Source of the DNA: Cryomorpha sp963836915
Lineage (GTDB): Bacteria; Bacteroidota; Bacteroidia; Flavobacteriales_D; Cryomorphaceae
Assembly: GCA_963836915.1 (NCBI GenBank)
Contig: CAWILH010000002.1
Coordinates: 4,222,760-4,286,759, forward strand
Length of the DNA stretch: 64,000 nt
Reading direction: 5' to 3'
Part shown: one piece after another, positions 7,305 through 15,925 of the stretch
Position numbering within the stretch: the stretch's first letter is position 1
How the letters are laid out: every line of letters starts with the position of its first letter
Translations under genes and position numbers: made by a program
Notes under the pieces: model-generated
The model's input: only the letters and a program-made list of their open reading frames with translations
What the model was told of the DNA's origin: nothing
Database searches by the model: none

Positions 7305-10079
7305 ATGTCAAATCATCCATACAATATTGAAAAAGAGCTTGATACGAACGCTGGGAAACTAAGGTATTTCAGTCTTAAGGAACTTCAAGATCAAGGTCAT
7401 AAGATAAGTAAGCTACCTTTTTCCATTCGCATTCTACTTGAAAACTGTCTCAGAAATTACGATGATTTTTCGGTAACGAAAGAGAATATTGATACGCTGC
7501 TCAATTGGTCTCCCGAAGCTTCGGATAAGGATATTCCCTTCAAGCCGGCCCGTGTGCTGATGCAAGATTTTACCGGAGTTCCCGCCGTGGTAGATATCGC
7601 CAGCCTGCGCGCCGAAGCAGAGCGAAAAGGCAAAGATCCGCAGCAGATCAATCCGCTTATACCGGTAGATTTGGTGATCGATCATTCCGTTCAAGTCGAC
7701 TATTTTGGAACGAATTACTCTTATGAGAAAAACGTAGAAGTGGAGTATGAGCGCAATAGCGAGCGGTATCAATTGCTAAAATGGGCTCAGAAGGCTTTCA
7801 ATAATTTCTCGGTGGTGCCGCCGGGTATGGGTATTTGCCATCAGGTAAATCTTGAATACTTGGCGCAGGGTGTCACGGCGCGTGATGGGTACGCATTTCC
7901 CGATACCCTGGTCGGCACCGATTCCCATACGCCCATGGTCAATGGTATAGGCGTGGTAGGCTGGGGTGTAGGGGGCATAGAAGCCGAGGCTGCACTGCTG
8001 GGGCAACCGGTTTATTTCATCATGCCCGAAGTTATTGGTCTCCGGCTCAATGGGCAATTGCCCGGCGGGAACCACGGCTACCGATATGGTGCTTACCATA
8101 ACCAAGCTGCTGCGCGATCATGGCGTAGTGGGCAAATTTGTGGAAGTATTTGGCCAGGCCTCGATCATCTTTCCATTCCCGATCGCGCCACAATCAGCAA
8201 TATGTCGCCCGAATTTGGATGCACAGTGACTTATTTTCCTATTGATAATCAGACGCTCAGGTATATGGCAAATACGAATAGGAGCTCAGAACAGATCGAG
8301 CTGGTAGAAGATTATTGTAAGGCCAATATGCTATGGCGCGAAAATGAAGATGAAATCCAATATTCCCATGTGCTTGAGCTTGATCTCGATACGGTGGTGC
8401 CTACCGTGGCAGGGCCTAAGCGCCCACAAGATAAGATTGCCCTTACCGATCTGGACACTTCCTTCCAGTCGCTGCTCCATGAAGTGCACGGCAGGCGCTA
8501 CATCGCTCCCGAAAAGCGCGAAGTAGGCCGATGGCTGGCCGAAGGCGGTAGCCAAACGGAGCGAATGGACAACGATACCGATGTGGCTGTTGAAGTGAAG
8601 ACTTCTGAAAAGCAAGGATTGAAGACGGTGCAGATAAGTCTTCAAAATCAAGAGTATACGCTTAGCGACGGTGCCGTGGTAATAGCGGCTATTACGAGCT
8701 GCACCAATACATCAAACCCGAGCGTGATGATAGGTGCCGGTCTGGTGGCACGAAAAGCGGTGGAGCGTGGCATAGACGTAAAGCCATGGGTGAAGACCAG
8801 TTTGGCGCCCGGCTCGAAGGTGGTGACTGATTATCTGGAAGCAGCTAACCTGCTGAAAGACTTGGAAGCACTCCGTTTTCATGTAGTGGGTTACGGTTGC
8901 ACCTCGTGTATCGGCAATAGCCGGCCGCTGCCGCCACATATTGCCAAGGCTGTGGAAGAGAATGAGTTGGTCGTGGCTTCCGCCCTTTCGGGAAATAGAA
9001 ATTTTGAAGCCCGTGTGCACCCGCAAGTTAAAATGAACTTCCTGATGTCGCCCATGCTCGTAGTGGCTTTTGCACTGGCCGGTAGGGTTGATATCGATCT
9101 TGACAGCGAGCCATTAGGTTATGATAGCAATATGGAGCCGGTATTTCTCAAAGATATCTGGCCTACCACCGAAGAGATTTTTGAAGTGATGGGCGATGTG
9201 CTTACCGCAAAAGACTATGAGAAAAATTATGGAGAGATCTTCGATGGCAATGCACAATGGAAAGCGCTCAAAGCACCCGAATCAAAAAGCTATCAATGGA
9301 GTGATGAATCGACCTATATTAAGGAAGCCCCATTTTTTCAAAACCTTCCCAACGAGCCCGAAGCGCTTCAAAATGTAGAAGCTGCCCATGTGCTTCTGCT
9401 TTTGGGCGATAGTATCACGACCGATCATATCTCGCCCGCAGGCTCCTTCAGCAAAGACTCTCCAGCGGGAGATTATTTGGTGAATAGGGGAGTGGAAAAA
9501 CGGGATTTTAATTCCTATGGCTCCCGTCGCGGAAATGATGAAGTGATGACCCGTGGCACCTTTGCCAATGTGAGGATCAAGAACAAGCTTGCCAGCAAAG
9601 AAGGTGGCTATACCACATTCATCCCTTCGGGGGAAGAGATGACGGTATTTGCGGCGGCAGAAAAATACCGCGAAAGCGAAACTCAACTCGTCGTGCTGGC
9701 AGGCAAGGAATACGGAAGCGGCTCATCACGCGATTGGGCCGCCAAAGGAACGTTGTTGCTTGGAATCCGGGCGGTAATCGCCGAGAGTTATGAAAGGATA
9801 CACAGGAGTAATTTGGTGGGTATGGGCGTGCTTCCGCTTCAATTTGCCGATGGCGAAAGCGCAGAAAGCTTAGGGCTCGACGGACATGAGAAAATAAGTA
9901 TACACGGTGTGGCCGAAGGTTTGGAACCTATGAAAAAGCTCAAGGCAAAAGCGGTTCAAAAAGATGGTGGAACCATTGAATTTGAAGTCCTTGCGCGTCT
10001 TGATTCAAAGATTGAGATTGAATATTATCGCCACGGCGGAATCCTGCAATATGTGTTCCGGCAGTTTTTGGAAAAGTAG
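7305..10079 (+). CDS. acnA: Aconitate hydratase (AcnA type) with a compensated internal frameshift
   Basis: Aconitase interconverts citrate and isocitrate in the TCA cycle. The 924-residue product has the 4Fe-4S ligands in CTNTSNPSVM and GYGCTSCIGNSRPL, the start SNHPYNIEKEL, FTGVPAVVD, VGTDSHTPMVNG and the C-terminal swivel domain with GKEYGSGSSRDWAAKG. Between about 8065 and 8155 the main frame gives a nonsense segment (GNHGYRYGAYHNQAAARSW), whereas the neighbouring frame reads TATDMVLTITKLLRDHGVVG, the normal family sequence. One extra base near 8061-8070 and one missing C at 8152-8155 would explain it. Probably sequence error; otherwise about 30 residues are replaced. Confidence 0.93.
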   Translation: MSNHPYNIEKELDTNAGKLRYFSLKELQDQGHKISKLPFSIRILLENCLRNYDDFSVTKENIDTLLNWSPEASDKDIPFKPARVLMQDFTGVPAVVDIASLRAEAERKGKDPQQINPLIPVDLVIDHSVQVDYFGTNYSYEKNVEVEYERNSERYQLLKWAQKAFNNFSVVPPGMGICHQVNLEYLAQGVTARDGYAFPDTLVGTDSHTPMVNGIGVVGWGVGGIEAEAALLGQPVYFIMPEVIGLRLNGQLPGGNHGYRYGAYHNQAAARSWRSGQICGSIWPGLDHLSIPDRATISNMSPEFGCTVTYFPIDNQTLRYMANTNRSSEQIELVEDYCKANMLWRENEDEIQYSHVLELDLDTVVPTVAGPKRPQDKIALTDLDTSFQSLLHEVHGRRYIAPEKREVGRWLAEGGSQTERMDNDTDVAVEVKTSEKQGLKTVQISLQNQEYTLSDGAVVIAAITSCTNTSNPSVMIGAGLVARKAVERGIDVKPWVKTSLAPGSKVVTDYLEAANLLKDLEALRFHVVGYGCTSCIGNSRPLPPHIAKAVEENELVVASALSGNRNFEARVHPQVKMNFLMSPMLVVAFALAGRVDIDLDSEPLGYDSNMEPVFLKDIWPTTEEIFEVMGDVLTAKDYEKNYGEIFDGNAQWKALKAPESKSYQWSDESTYIKEAPFFQNLPNEPEALQNVEAAHVLLLLGDSITTDHISPAGSFSKDSPAGDYLVNRGVEKRDFNSYGSRRGNDEVMTRGTFANVRIKNKLASKEGGYTTFIPSGEEMTVFAAAEKYRESETQLVVLAGKEYGSGSSRDWAAKGTLLLGIRAVIAESYERIHRSNLVGMGVLPLQFADGESAESLGLDGHEKISIHGVAEGLEPMKKLKAKAVQKDGGTIEFEVLARLDSKIEIEYYRHGGILQYVFRQFLEK

Positions 10080-10209
10080 GGACTCTGTTGGTAAGTAGTC
10101 CTTTTTTTCGATCAAATTGAGATGGCTACGGTAGGTTGAAAGGCACTACTGAAATCATCGGGGCGACTGGTTGTCCTTGTCTCAGTAGTGAAGATTTTGT
10201 CTATTAAAA

Positions 10210-10256
10210 CATCTCGATACCCATCCACGAGGACTTTATCCTGGCAGGGATGAGCA
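10210..10256. repeat. 47-bp imperfect direct repeat, copy 1
   Basis: ACATCTCGATAC..ATCCACG..GACTT.ATCCTGGC..GGATGAGCA occurs here and again at 10316-10362, in the space between the convergent aconitase and DUF5723 genes. Inner bases AGGA/TCCT can pair. Function unknown. Confidence 0.7.
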
Positions 10257-10315
10257 CTATTTGATACTTCGTGGATTCACTCGATGTGACGCGGTCCTTA
10301 ACGGATTTTCAAGAC

Positions 10316-10362
10316 ACATCTCGATACAAATCCACGGAGACTTAATCCTGGCGTGGATGAGC
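10316..10362. repeat. 47-bp imperfect direct repeat, copy 2
   Basis: Second copy of the element at 10210. Here ATCCACG and CGTGGAT form a complementary pair around a 15-base loop, so the unit can fold as a hairpin. It may act as a bidirectional terminator between convergent genes, or be a small interspersed repeat. Confidence 0.7.
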
Positions 10363-10387
10363 AATCAGGTCGTTTTAAGGAGAAGTC

Positions 10388-11884
10388 CTAATTGTACATT
10401 CTGCTCTGGCTGCCAGACACCATCTCTCCAAACCTAAAACGCAATAGCCCCATCGCGATTGAGACATTCGGGCGGTCATCACGTGTGAAGTAGAGCAAGT
10501 CGCGGGTGGCTACGCCAAGTTCCCAGCTTCCTTCGCCAATATTGAAGGTGAATCCGAGCGGCACGCGGAAAGCATAATTATCACCGGCAGCGATACCGGC
10601 TGAGATGCGCACGGCAGTAGTGGGGATATAATCAGCTCCAAGCGCAAAAGCCACACGGTCTATATTGCCGGGCTCATCGTTTAAAGGTAATGCAAGGTCA
10701 AGCCCAAATTGAAATTTCTCGTTGTAGAAGTAGCCAAACCCAAATCTTGCTTGCGTTGGCAAATTCACTTTTTGCTCTTCAAGCCCAGTCCAATTAAAGA
10801 TTCCATCACGACCGGCAAAAACGTCAAACTCATTGAATACATTATAACTTTCGATACCCGTGCTCTCAATATCGTAGACCAAGGTATCTTGCGAACTGTA
10901 AACATTCCCATCGAAGGTTATGGAGCCTATGTCAACGATAGCCGCCGAAACCCTAAACTTATCATTTAATTCGAGCGCCAGCCCTAGGTCGAAGCCAAAA
11001 CCAGACCCTACAAACCCGTCGCCATCAGAACCTACAAAAGATGGGTTGGTGAGCTCGCTGCTGCCGTAATCAATATCGATAGCGGGCGAAGATGCGGTGT
11101 AAGCCTGCTTTACTTCATTATCTTCAATGGTCACATTCAGTAAATAAAGCCCTTGTAGGTATTTTATTCCAACCCCGCCGGAAAGTGAAAGGTCATCATT
11201 TTCAAAAAAAGTCTTTCCATAACCCACGCTGTATTCCATATACGATATTGCCTTCACCACAGTGCCATCATAGAGTGACGATCCCAGCCGCGGATCGGTA
11301 GAAAACCCTTGCACCACATCATCGAGCTGGGCAGAGTTTGGCCCTTGATTGGCAATGGTATCGCGGCTTCCATCGGCGCGGGCGACGATCCATTGATCGA
11401 AATAAGGATCGGCATAACCGGTCCAAAGTTGATTGGCTCCTTCGGTATTGAAGGTGGAGTATTGACTGCCACGAAAATTAATACCGAATGCGAAATTTCC
11501 TGCTTTCGCGGTATTGAGTGAAAATCCAAAAATATTGGCGTTGATGTCAAATGATAAAACCGAATTTTGAAAATCTGAAGCCGCATTAAACTTATCGGTT
11601 ATTGAGAGATTTTGATCTACCGCAGTGATCCCGTCCCAAAGATCGGATTTCGTAAATCCTTCTGCGTAAAGTGAAGCTCCTATTGCTCCAAAGCCGAAAG
11701 TGAACTTTTTCTCAAACTTATTTCCGAAGGCCAGATTGGCCGGATTGATTCCCAATGCTTGATAGTCGGTGGCGAAAGCAGTTACGGCTCCGCGACCGGT
11801 TTCGGAAAATGCCGCACCCTCGGTTTGGGAGTAGGATAGATGGTAGGCGAGCAGGGCTAGGGTGATGGTTAGGGTTTTTTTCAT
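10388..11884 (-). CDS. Outer-membrane beta-barrel protein, DUF5723-like
   Basis: The 498-residue protein has a signal peptide (MKKTLTITLALLAYHLSYSQ) and then alternating amphipathic strands rich in glycine and aromatic residues, such as FGFGAIGASLYAEGF, NFAFGINFRG and FRVPLGFTFNIGEGSWELG. The opening AFSETGRGAVTAFATDYQALGINPANLA resembles FadL/PorV-like and DUF5723 barrels of Bacteroidota. A role in transport or in type IX secretion is possible, but no substrate can be assigned. It is a lone gene convergent with aconitase. Confidence 0.7.
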   Translation of the reverse strand: MKKTLTITLALLAYHLSYSQTEGAAFSETGRGAVTAFATDYQALGINPANLAFGNKFEKKFTFGFGAIGASLYAEGFTKSDLWDGITAVDQNLSITDKFNAASDFQNSVLSFDINANIFGFSLNTAKAGNFAFGINFRGSQYSTFNTEGANQLWTGYADPYFDQWIVARADGSRDTIANQGPNSAQLDDVVQGFSTDPRLGSSLYDGTVVKAISYMEYSVGYGKTFFENDDLSLSGGVGIKYLQGLYLLNVTIEDNEVKQAYTASSPAIDIDYGSSELTNPSFVGSDGDGFVGSGFGFDLGLALELNDKFRVSAAIVDIGSITFDGNVYSSQDTLVYDIESTGIESYNVFNEFDVFAGRDGIFNWTGLEEQKVNLPTQARFGFGYFYNEKFQFGLDLALPLNDEPGNIDRVAFALGADYIPTTAVRISAGIAAGDNYAFRVPLGFTFNIGEGSWELGVATRDLLYFTRDDRPNVSIAMGLLRFRFGEMVSGSQSRMYN

Positions 11885-12120
11885 GGTGTTTTAGTAGCTG
11901 ACAAATCTAATGATATGTTTTCATCTCAAAATCACTAATATTGACTATTTCAATTGAGCCAACTTATTGGAGCCTTCATTCTGGTATTGATAGGGCTTGA
12001 CTTGCTAAAAAATATTGATTTCTTTTAATTTTTTGGTGCAATTTCTTATTCGTTCGGAATCTAATTGATGATCCCATTTTGGCGTAAAGCTGTGACATAA
12101 TTCAAATAATTAACCCCAAC
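11885..12120. other. AT-rich intergenic region between divergent genes
   Basis: This must hold the promoter of the minus-strand barrel gene. I see no coding sequence and no confident promoter motif. Confidence 0.5.
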
Positions 12121-12138
12121 TGTTGACACTTGTCAACA
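12121..12138. promoter_or_regulatory. Perfect 18-bp palindrome (TGTTGACA-ct-TGTCAACA)
   Basis: Two perfect 8-bp arms separated by 2 bp lie 106 bp upstream of the DUF4235 gene in an otherwise AT-rich region. The short spacer and absence of a T-run fit a dimeric repressor operator better than a terminator. No regulator gene is adjacent. Confidence 0.55.
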
Positions 12139-12244
12139 ATAAATATTTCACTTATACTAGAAACCAGTGATTTACAATTAGCATGAGAATTGTTGAACAG
12201 TTTCAGTCGCAAGAATATTAAGCGAACTCTCAAATCTAGATAGA

Positions 12245-12526
12245 ATGAAAAACGTACTAAGCAGGAATAAATTTAGGATCATCACGAGTGCCGCGGCATT
12301 TGCAGTTTCACTGACCGTGAAAATGTTAATCGACCATGGCTATGAAAAATCGACAGGCGATGATCCGCCTAAAAATCCTGACGATGTGAACTACCATATT
12401 GGTGAAGTATTGCTGTATGCTTCAGCTACCGCACTTGCAGGTGCTGCGACCAAAGTTTTGATTCGGCATTTCATGACCCAAAAATGGATCAAGGAAGGCG
12501 GTAAAGTCCCCAAAAACTTGGCCTAA
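12245..12526 (+). CDS. Small membrane protein, DUF4235-like
   Basis: A 93-residue protein with a hydrophobic N-terminal segment (about 10-28), a polar centre with DDPPKNPDDVNYHIGEV, a second hydrophobic segment (LLYASATALAGAATKVL) and a basic C-terminus ending GGKVPKNLA. This layout, including the PP-x-NP motif and the final G-x-P, matches DUF4235 proteins, small two-helix membrane proteins of unknown function. A perfect palindrome upstream suggests dedicated regulation, perhaps stress-linked (inference). It converges on the nitroreductase gene. Confidence 0.6.
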   Translation: MKNVLSRNKFRIITSAAAFAVSLTVKMLIDHGYEKSTGDDPPKNPDDVNYHIGEVLLYASATALAGAATKVLIRHFMTQKWIKEGGKVPKNLA

Positions 12527-12547
12527 CCTATTTGATTAATTTCAATT

Positions 12548-13138
12548 TTATTCCTTAAAATTCCAGTTGCCCTGAGCTACGATCGCATCAAGCGATTTTC
12601 GGCTGCGCTCTGCACGTTCTTTCTCCTGAAGGTCTTCGGGCAACTTTGAGATGTCGCCGCCGTAATGTCCTACAGCTACTGCGGTGGTAACATGATAACC
12701 ATCAGGTACATCCAGCACTTCATGTGCCTTTTTCCAATCCAGCCCAGCCATTTGGTGCACGCCCAGCCCAAGCTCTTGGGCTTGCATACTGAAATTTCCC
12801 ATGGCCAGCCCCAAATCATGGAGGGCATGAAAATTCTCTTTGCCGTTGTCAAATTTTTTCTTGTAAGCGGTGAGCATCAGAAAAGGAGCATTCACCACCC
12901 ATTTTTTATTGAAATCGCCGAGGCAGTCGAATAAAGTATCGTAACCATCGTCGTCTTTTTGGGCATATACAAATCGCCAAGGCTGTCCATTATTCGAACT
13001 GGCGGCCCAGCGCGCGGCTTCGAAGAGCTGGTGAATTTCTTTATCGCTCAGCTGCTGATCCATGAATACGCGTGGACTCCAGCGCTGGGCAAGGTTTTGA
13101 TGGATATCAAATTCGGTTTTTGCTACTTTTATCTTCAT
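12548..13138 (-). CDS. Nitroreductase-family FMN oxidoreductase
   Basis: This 196-residue protein has the FMN-binding start (QRWSPRVF), AARWAASSNNGQPWRFVYA, the central ALHDLGLAMGNFSMQAQELGLG and the C-terminal VAVGHYGGD typical of compact NAD(P)H-dependent nitroreductases. These flavoenzymes reduce nitro- or quinone-type compounds. It is 47 bp downstream of the Nudix regulator on the same strand, so the two may be cotranscribed, though no functional link with sugar use is obvious. Confidence 0.88.
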   Translation of the reverse strand: MKIKVAKTEFDIHQNLAQRWSPRVFMDQQLSDKEIHQLFEAARWAASSNNGQPWRFVYAQKDDDGYDTLFDCLGDFNKKWVVNAPFLMLTAYKKKFDNGKENFHALHDLGLAMGNFSMQAQELGLGVHQMAGLDWKKAHEVLDVPDGYHVTTAVAVGHYGGDISKLPEDLQEKERAERSRKSLDAIVAQGNWNFKE

Positions 13139-13185
13139 TCTTTGGGTTTAGGAAATCAACAAGCCCGACGGCACTTGGTTCAAGC

Positions 13186-13938
13186 TTATAAGGTAAAATA
13201 AAAATCATTTGATTTATAACTCTGATATTTTTCGTGGTTGAACACAAAATATCGGGCAGGCTTATGCGGCACGCCTATTTGCTTCTCTTCCAAGGGGGTC
13301 AGGATATCCATTTTATCAATCTTACGTCTGAAATTCCGCTTGTCGAGATCAGTGTTCAAAATGGACTCGTACAAACGCTGTAATTGGCCGAGCGTAAATT
13401 TCTCGGGCAGCAGCTCGAAGCCGATAGGCTGAAACTTACACTTAAAACGGAGTTCGCGTAGTGCTGACTCAATGATCTCCTGATGATCGAAGCCCAGTGT
13501 AGGCAGCTCTTCGGTATAATGCCATAGAGCATCCTTTGCGAAGCTGCTGGCGTGCAATTCGTATTGATCTACCTTGATGAGTGAGTAATATGCCACCGTA
13601 ATGACCCGGGCGTCGGGCTCGGCACGGATGGATTTGAGCCATTCCAAGTCTTTCTCCTTAGTAAGCCTATTTGGATCACCAAAAGAGCCAAATTGTTCCA
13701 AGTAAATATCATGCAACCCTGTGAGCTCTTTGAGCACACGTTCTGCCGCGGTGTCAAGATCTTCGTCGTTTCTGATCAGATTTCCTGGAAGGGCGTAAAC
13801 CTTTTCATCTTTGTTGCCCCCATTTTCTTCGCGGTCTATAAGTAGAACTTTCAAGTTTTCGCCATCGAAACCAAAGATCACACAGTCTACGGATACATTG
13901 GGATTGAGTCTTGCGGCGTTACCGTTTATGTGCGGCAT
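13186..13938 (-). CDS. NrtR/AraR-like Nudix-domain transcriptional regulator of the maltodextrin regulon
   Basis: The 250-residue protein has an N-terminal Nudix fold (VSVDCVIFGFDGENLKVLLI, YALPGNLI) and a C-terminal winged-helix part (FTLGQLQRLYESIL, RNFRRKIDKMDIL). The Nudix box is degenerate: where active enzymes have REUxEE it reads RVLKEL, losing two of three acidic positions, as expected of a ligand-sensing repressor rather than a hydrolase. Members of this family control NAD or sugar genes; Bacteroides AraR is a sugar-responsive example. It is divergent from pfkA, and the 125-bp shared intergenic region holds the palindrome at 14020-14036, so autoregulation and operon control are likely. 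Confidence 0.85.
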   Translation of the reverse strand: MPHINGNAARLNPNVSVDCVIFGFDGENLKVLLIDREENGGNKDEKVYALPGNLIRNDEDLDTAAERVLKELTGLHDIYLEQFGSFGDPNRLTKEKDLEWLKSIRAEPDARVITVAYYSLIKVDQYELHASSFAKDALWHYTEELPTLGFDHQEIIESALRELRFKCKFQPIGFELLPEKFTLGQLQRLYESILNTDLDKRNFRRKIDKMDILTPLEEKQIGVPHKPARYFVFNHEKYQSYKSNDFYFTL

Positions 13939-14019
13939 GTAATTTTTTGGTTGAGAATTAGTAGTGTTCCAGCGGCCAAAAATATCAATAATTCTCTTTC
14001 TTTTGCGTCACATTTGGTA

Positions 14020-14036
14020 AGTGTTACCTTTACACT
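14020..14036. promoter_or_regulatory. Candidate operator between regulator and pfkA
   Basis: AGTGTTACCTTTACACT has perfect 5-bp arms around a 7-bp centre and lies 28 bp upstream of the pfkA ATG. The centre includes TACCTTTA, similar to a -7 element, so binding would block transcription of the maltose operon. It shares arms and spacing with 2409-2425 and 37633-37649. Confidence 0.65.
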
Positions 14037-14063
14037 CTAATCGTTTAAGCATTAATCCAATTT

Positions 14064-15044
14064 ATGAGCGCTATTAAAAAAATCGCCGTATTCACTTCCG
14101 GTGGTGATGCCCCTGGAATGAATGCCGCAGTGCGTGCGGTTGTGCGCACGGCCATCTACAATGATATACGGGTGGCCGGAATTTTTCGGGGTTATCAAGG
14201 GCTTATTGAAGGCGATATGGAAGATCTTACGGCGCGATCTGTCAATCATATTCTCCAGCGTGGCGGTACTATTCTTAAATCGGCCAGGAGCAAAGAGTTC
14301 AGAGAGAAAGAAGGCCGTGAGCGCGCTTACGCAAAGCTGAAATCAAATGCGGTAGACGCCGTGGTGGCCATCGGTGGCGACGGAACCTTCACCGGAGCAC
14401 ATATTTTTAATAAGGAGTTCGATTTTCCATTTATTGGGATTCCTGGCACCATTGATAATGACCTTGCCGGCACCGACTTTACCATCGGATTTGACACGGC
14501 CCTAAATACGGTGATTGAGTCTGTTGACAAAATTCGAGATACCGCAGCTTCGCATAATCGACTCTTCTTTGTAGAAGTGATGGGGCGCGACGCCGGCTTC
14601 ATCGCTGCCCATGCTGGTGTAGCATCCGGTGCGCTTGCCGTGCTCATTCCCGAAAGGGAGATGCCCATCGAAGACCTTGTAGAAAGGCTCAATGAAGCGA
14701 GACGGCATAATAAAACTTCGAGCATCGTGATCGTGGCCGAAGGTGGTAAAAGTGGAAACGCCCAAGAAATTGCCAATAAGGTAAACGAATTGGCGCCTTA
14801 TTACGAGACCAAAGTCACGATACTCGGTCATATTCAGCGCGGCGGAAGCCCCAGCTGTTTTGATAGAAATCTGGCCAGCAGGCTGGGCGTGGCAGCCGTA
14901 GAAAACCTGATAGCCGGTAAGCGCGATTGCATGGTTGGGATGATCAATCAAAAAATCAAACTTACCCCTTTCAAAACGGCTATTTCCGATAAGCTTACCA
15001 TCGATACGGAACTCATCCGTATTGCCGACATACTCTCAATTTAA
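14064..15044 (+). CDS. pfkA: ATP-dependent 6-phosphofructokinase
   Basis: PfkA phosphorylates fructose 6-phosphate to fructose 1,6-bisphosphate. The 326-residue protein contains the ATP site (TSGGDAPGMNAAVR), GGDGTFTGA with the glycine that marks ATP- rather than pyrophosphate-dependent enzymes, the catalytic PGTIDNDLAGTDFTIGFDTA, VEVMGRDAGFIA and GHIQRGGSPSCFDR. It is the first gene of a six-gene operon with the BadF kinase, pgmB, GH65 and two GH13 genes, with an 11-bp gap to the next. Heading a maltose operon suggests flux control from disaccharide to glycolysis. Confidence 0.97.
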   Translation: MSAIKKIAVFTSGGDAPGMNAAVRAVVRTAIYNDIRVAGIFRGYQGLIEGDMEDLTARSVNHILQRGGTILKSARSKEFREKEGRERAYAKLKSNAVDAVVAIGGDGTFTGAHIFNKEFDFPFIGIPGTIDNDLAGTDFTIGFDTALNTVIESVDKIRDTAASHNRLFFVEVMGRDAGFIAAHAGVASGALAVLIPEREMPIEDLVERLNEARRHNKTSSIVIVAEGGKSGNAQEIANKVNELAPYYETKVTILGHIQRGGSPSCFDRNLASRLGVAAVENLIAGKRDCMVGMINQKIKLTPFKTAISDKLTIDTELIRIADILSI

Positions 15045-15055
15045 AATTTTATTAA

Positions 15056-15919
15056 ATGCTTTTAATTGCCGACAGTGGTTCTACAAAATGTGATTGGAGA
15101 CTGGTAGCGCAGGATAAGAGCTATACTGACTTTAAATCTATCGGCTTCAATCCTTATTTTCACAACGAAGAAATCATAGAGATGGAGCTCAGGAAGAATG
15201 CTGAGTTTATGGCTTTTGCCGATCAGGTAAAAGCCGTTTTCTTTTTTGGTGCCGGCTGTTCATCAGCTTCGCTCAAGCGTATCGTGGAGCGGGGATTGGG
15301 CAATGTTTTTACAAATGCACAGGTAGCCGTAGACCATGATATGGTGGCAGCGGCATTCTCCGTTTACGATGGCGAGCCTTGCATAGCCTGTATCTTGGGT
15401 ACGGGTTCTAATTCTTGCCATTTTGATGGTGACATCGTCCGGGAAGAGATTCCAGCCCTTGCCTATATTCTTGGTGATGAAGGGAGCGGGAGCTATTATG
15501 GCAAGAAGTTGCTATCCGATTTTCTTTATAAGCGGCTTCCGCCAAAAATCCGTGTAGGTTTAATCGATCAATTTGGCCTGACCAAAGACATCATCATGGA
15601 GCATGTCTATATGCGACCAAATGCGAATGTTTATTTGGCCAGTTTTATGCGCTTCATTACGAGCATGCGCAGCGAGCCCTATGTGGTAGAGATGATACGC
15701 GAAGGGCTAGAGAAATTCGTAGATACGCACGTGCTCTGCTACCGCGACGCCAGAGAATTGAAGACGAGCTTTATCGGTTCGGTAGCGCATTATCAAAGCG
15801 ATATTCTCAAAGAAGTGGCTGCCAGCAGAAATATTAAAATAGGCCAAATCTCGAAGAAACCTATCGATGGTTTATACCAATACTTTCTGAATCAGTATTT
15901 TCAAAAAATTCCTTTTTAA
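15056..15919 (+). CDS. BadF/BadG-type sugar kinase (glucose or N-acetylglucosamine kinase-like)
   Basis: The 287-residue protein has the actin-like ATPase motifs of the BadF/BadG/BcrA family: phosphate-1 ADSGSTKCDWRL at the N-terminus, phosphate-2 ILGTGSNS at about 120, and the GDEGSGSYYGKK loop. In Bacteroidota such proteins are usually annotated as N-acetylglucosamine kinases. In this operon maltose phosphorylase releases free glucose, so the simplest inference is that this kinase makes glucose 6-phosphate. It sits 11 bp after pfkA and 6 bp before pgmB. Confidence 0.82.
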   Translation: MLLIADSGSTKCDWRLVAQDKSYTDFKSIGFNPYFHNEEIIEMELRKNAEFMAFADQVKAVFFFGAGCSSASLKRIVERGLGNVFTNAQVAVDHDMVAAAFSVYDGEPCIACILGTGSNSCHFDGDIVREEIPALAYILGDEGSGSYYGKKLLSDFLYKRLPPKIRVGLIDQFGLTKDIIMEHVYMRPNANVYLASFMRFITSMRSEPYVVEMIREGLEKFVDTHVLCYRDARELKTSFIGSVAHYQSDILKEVAASRNIKIGQISKKPIDGLYQYFLNQYFQKIPF

Positions 15920-15925
15920 TTAGCT

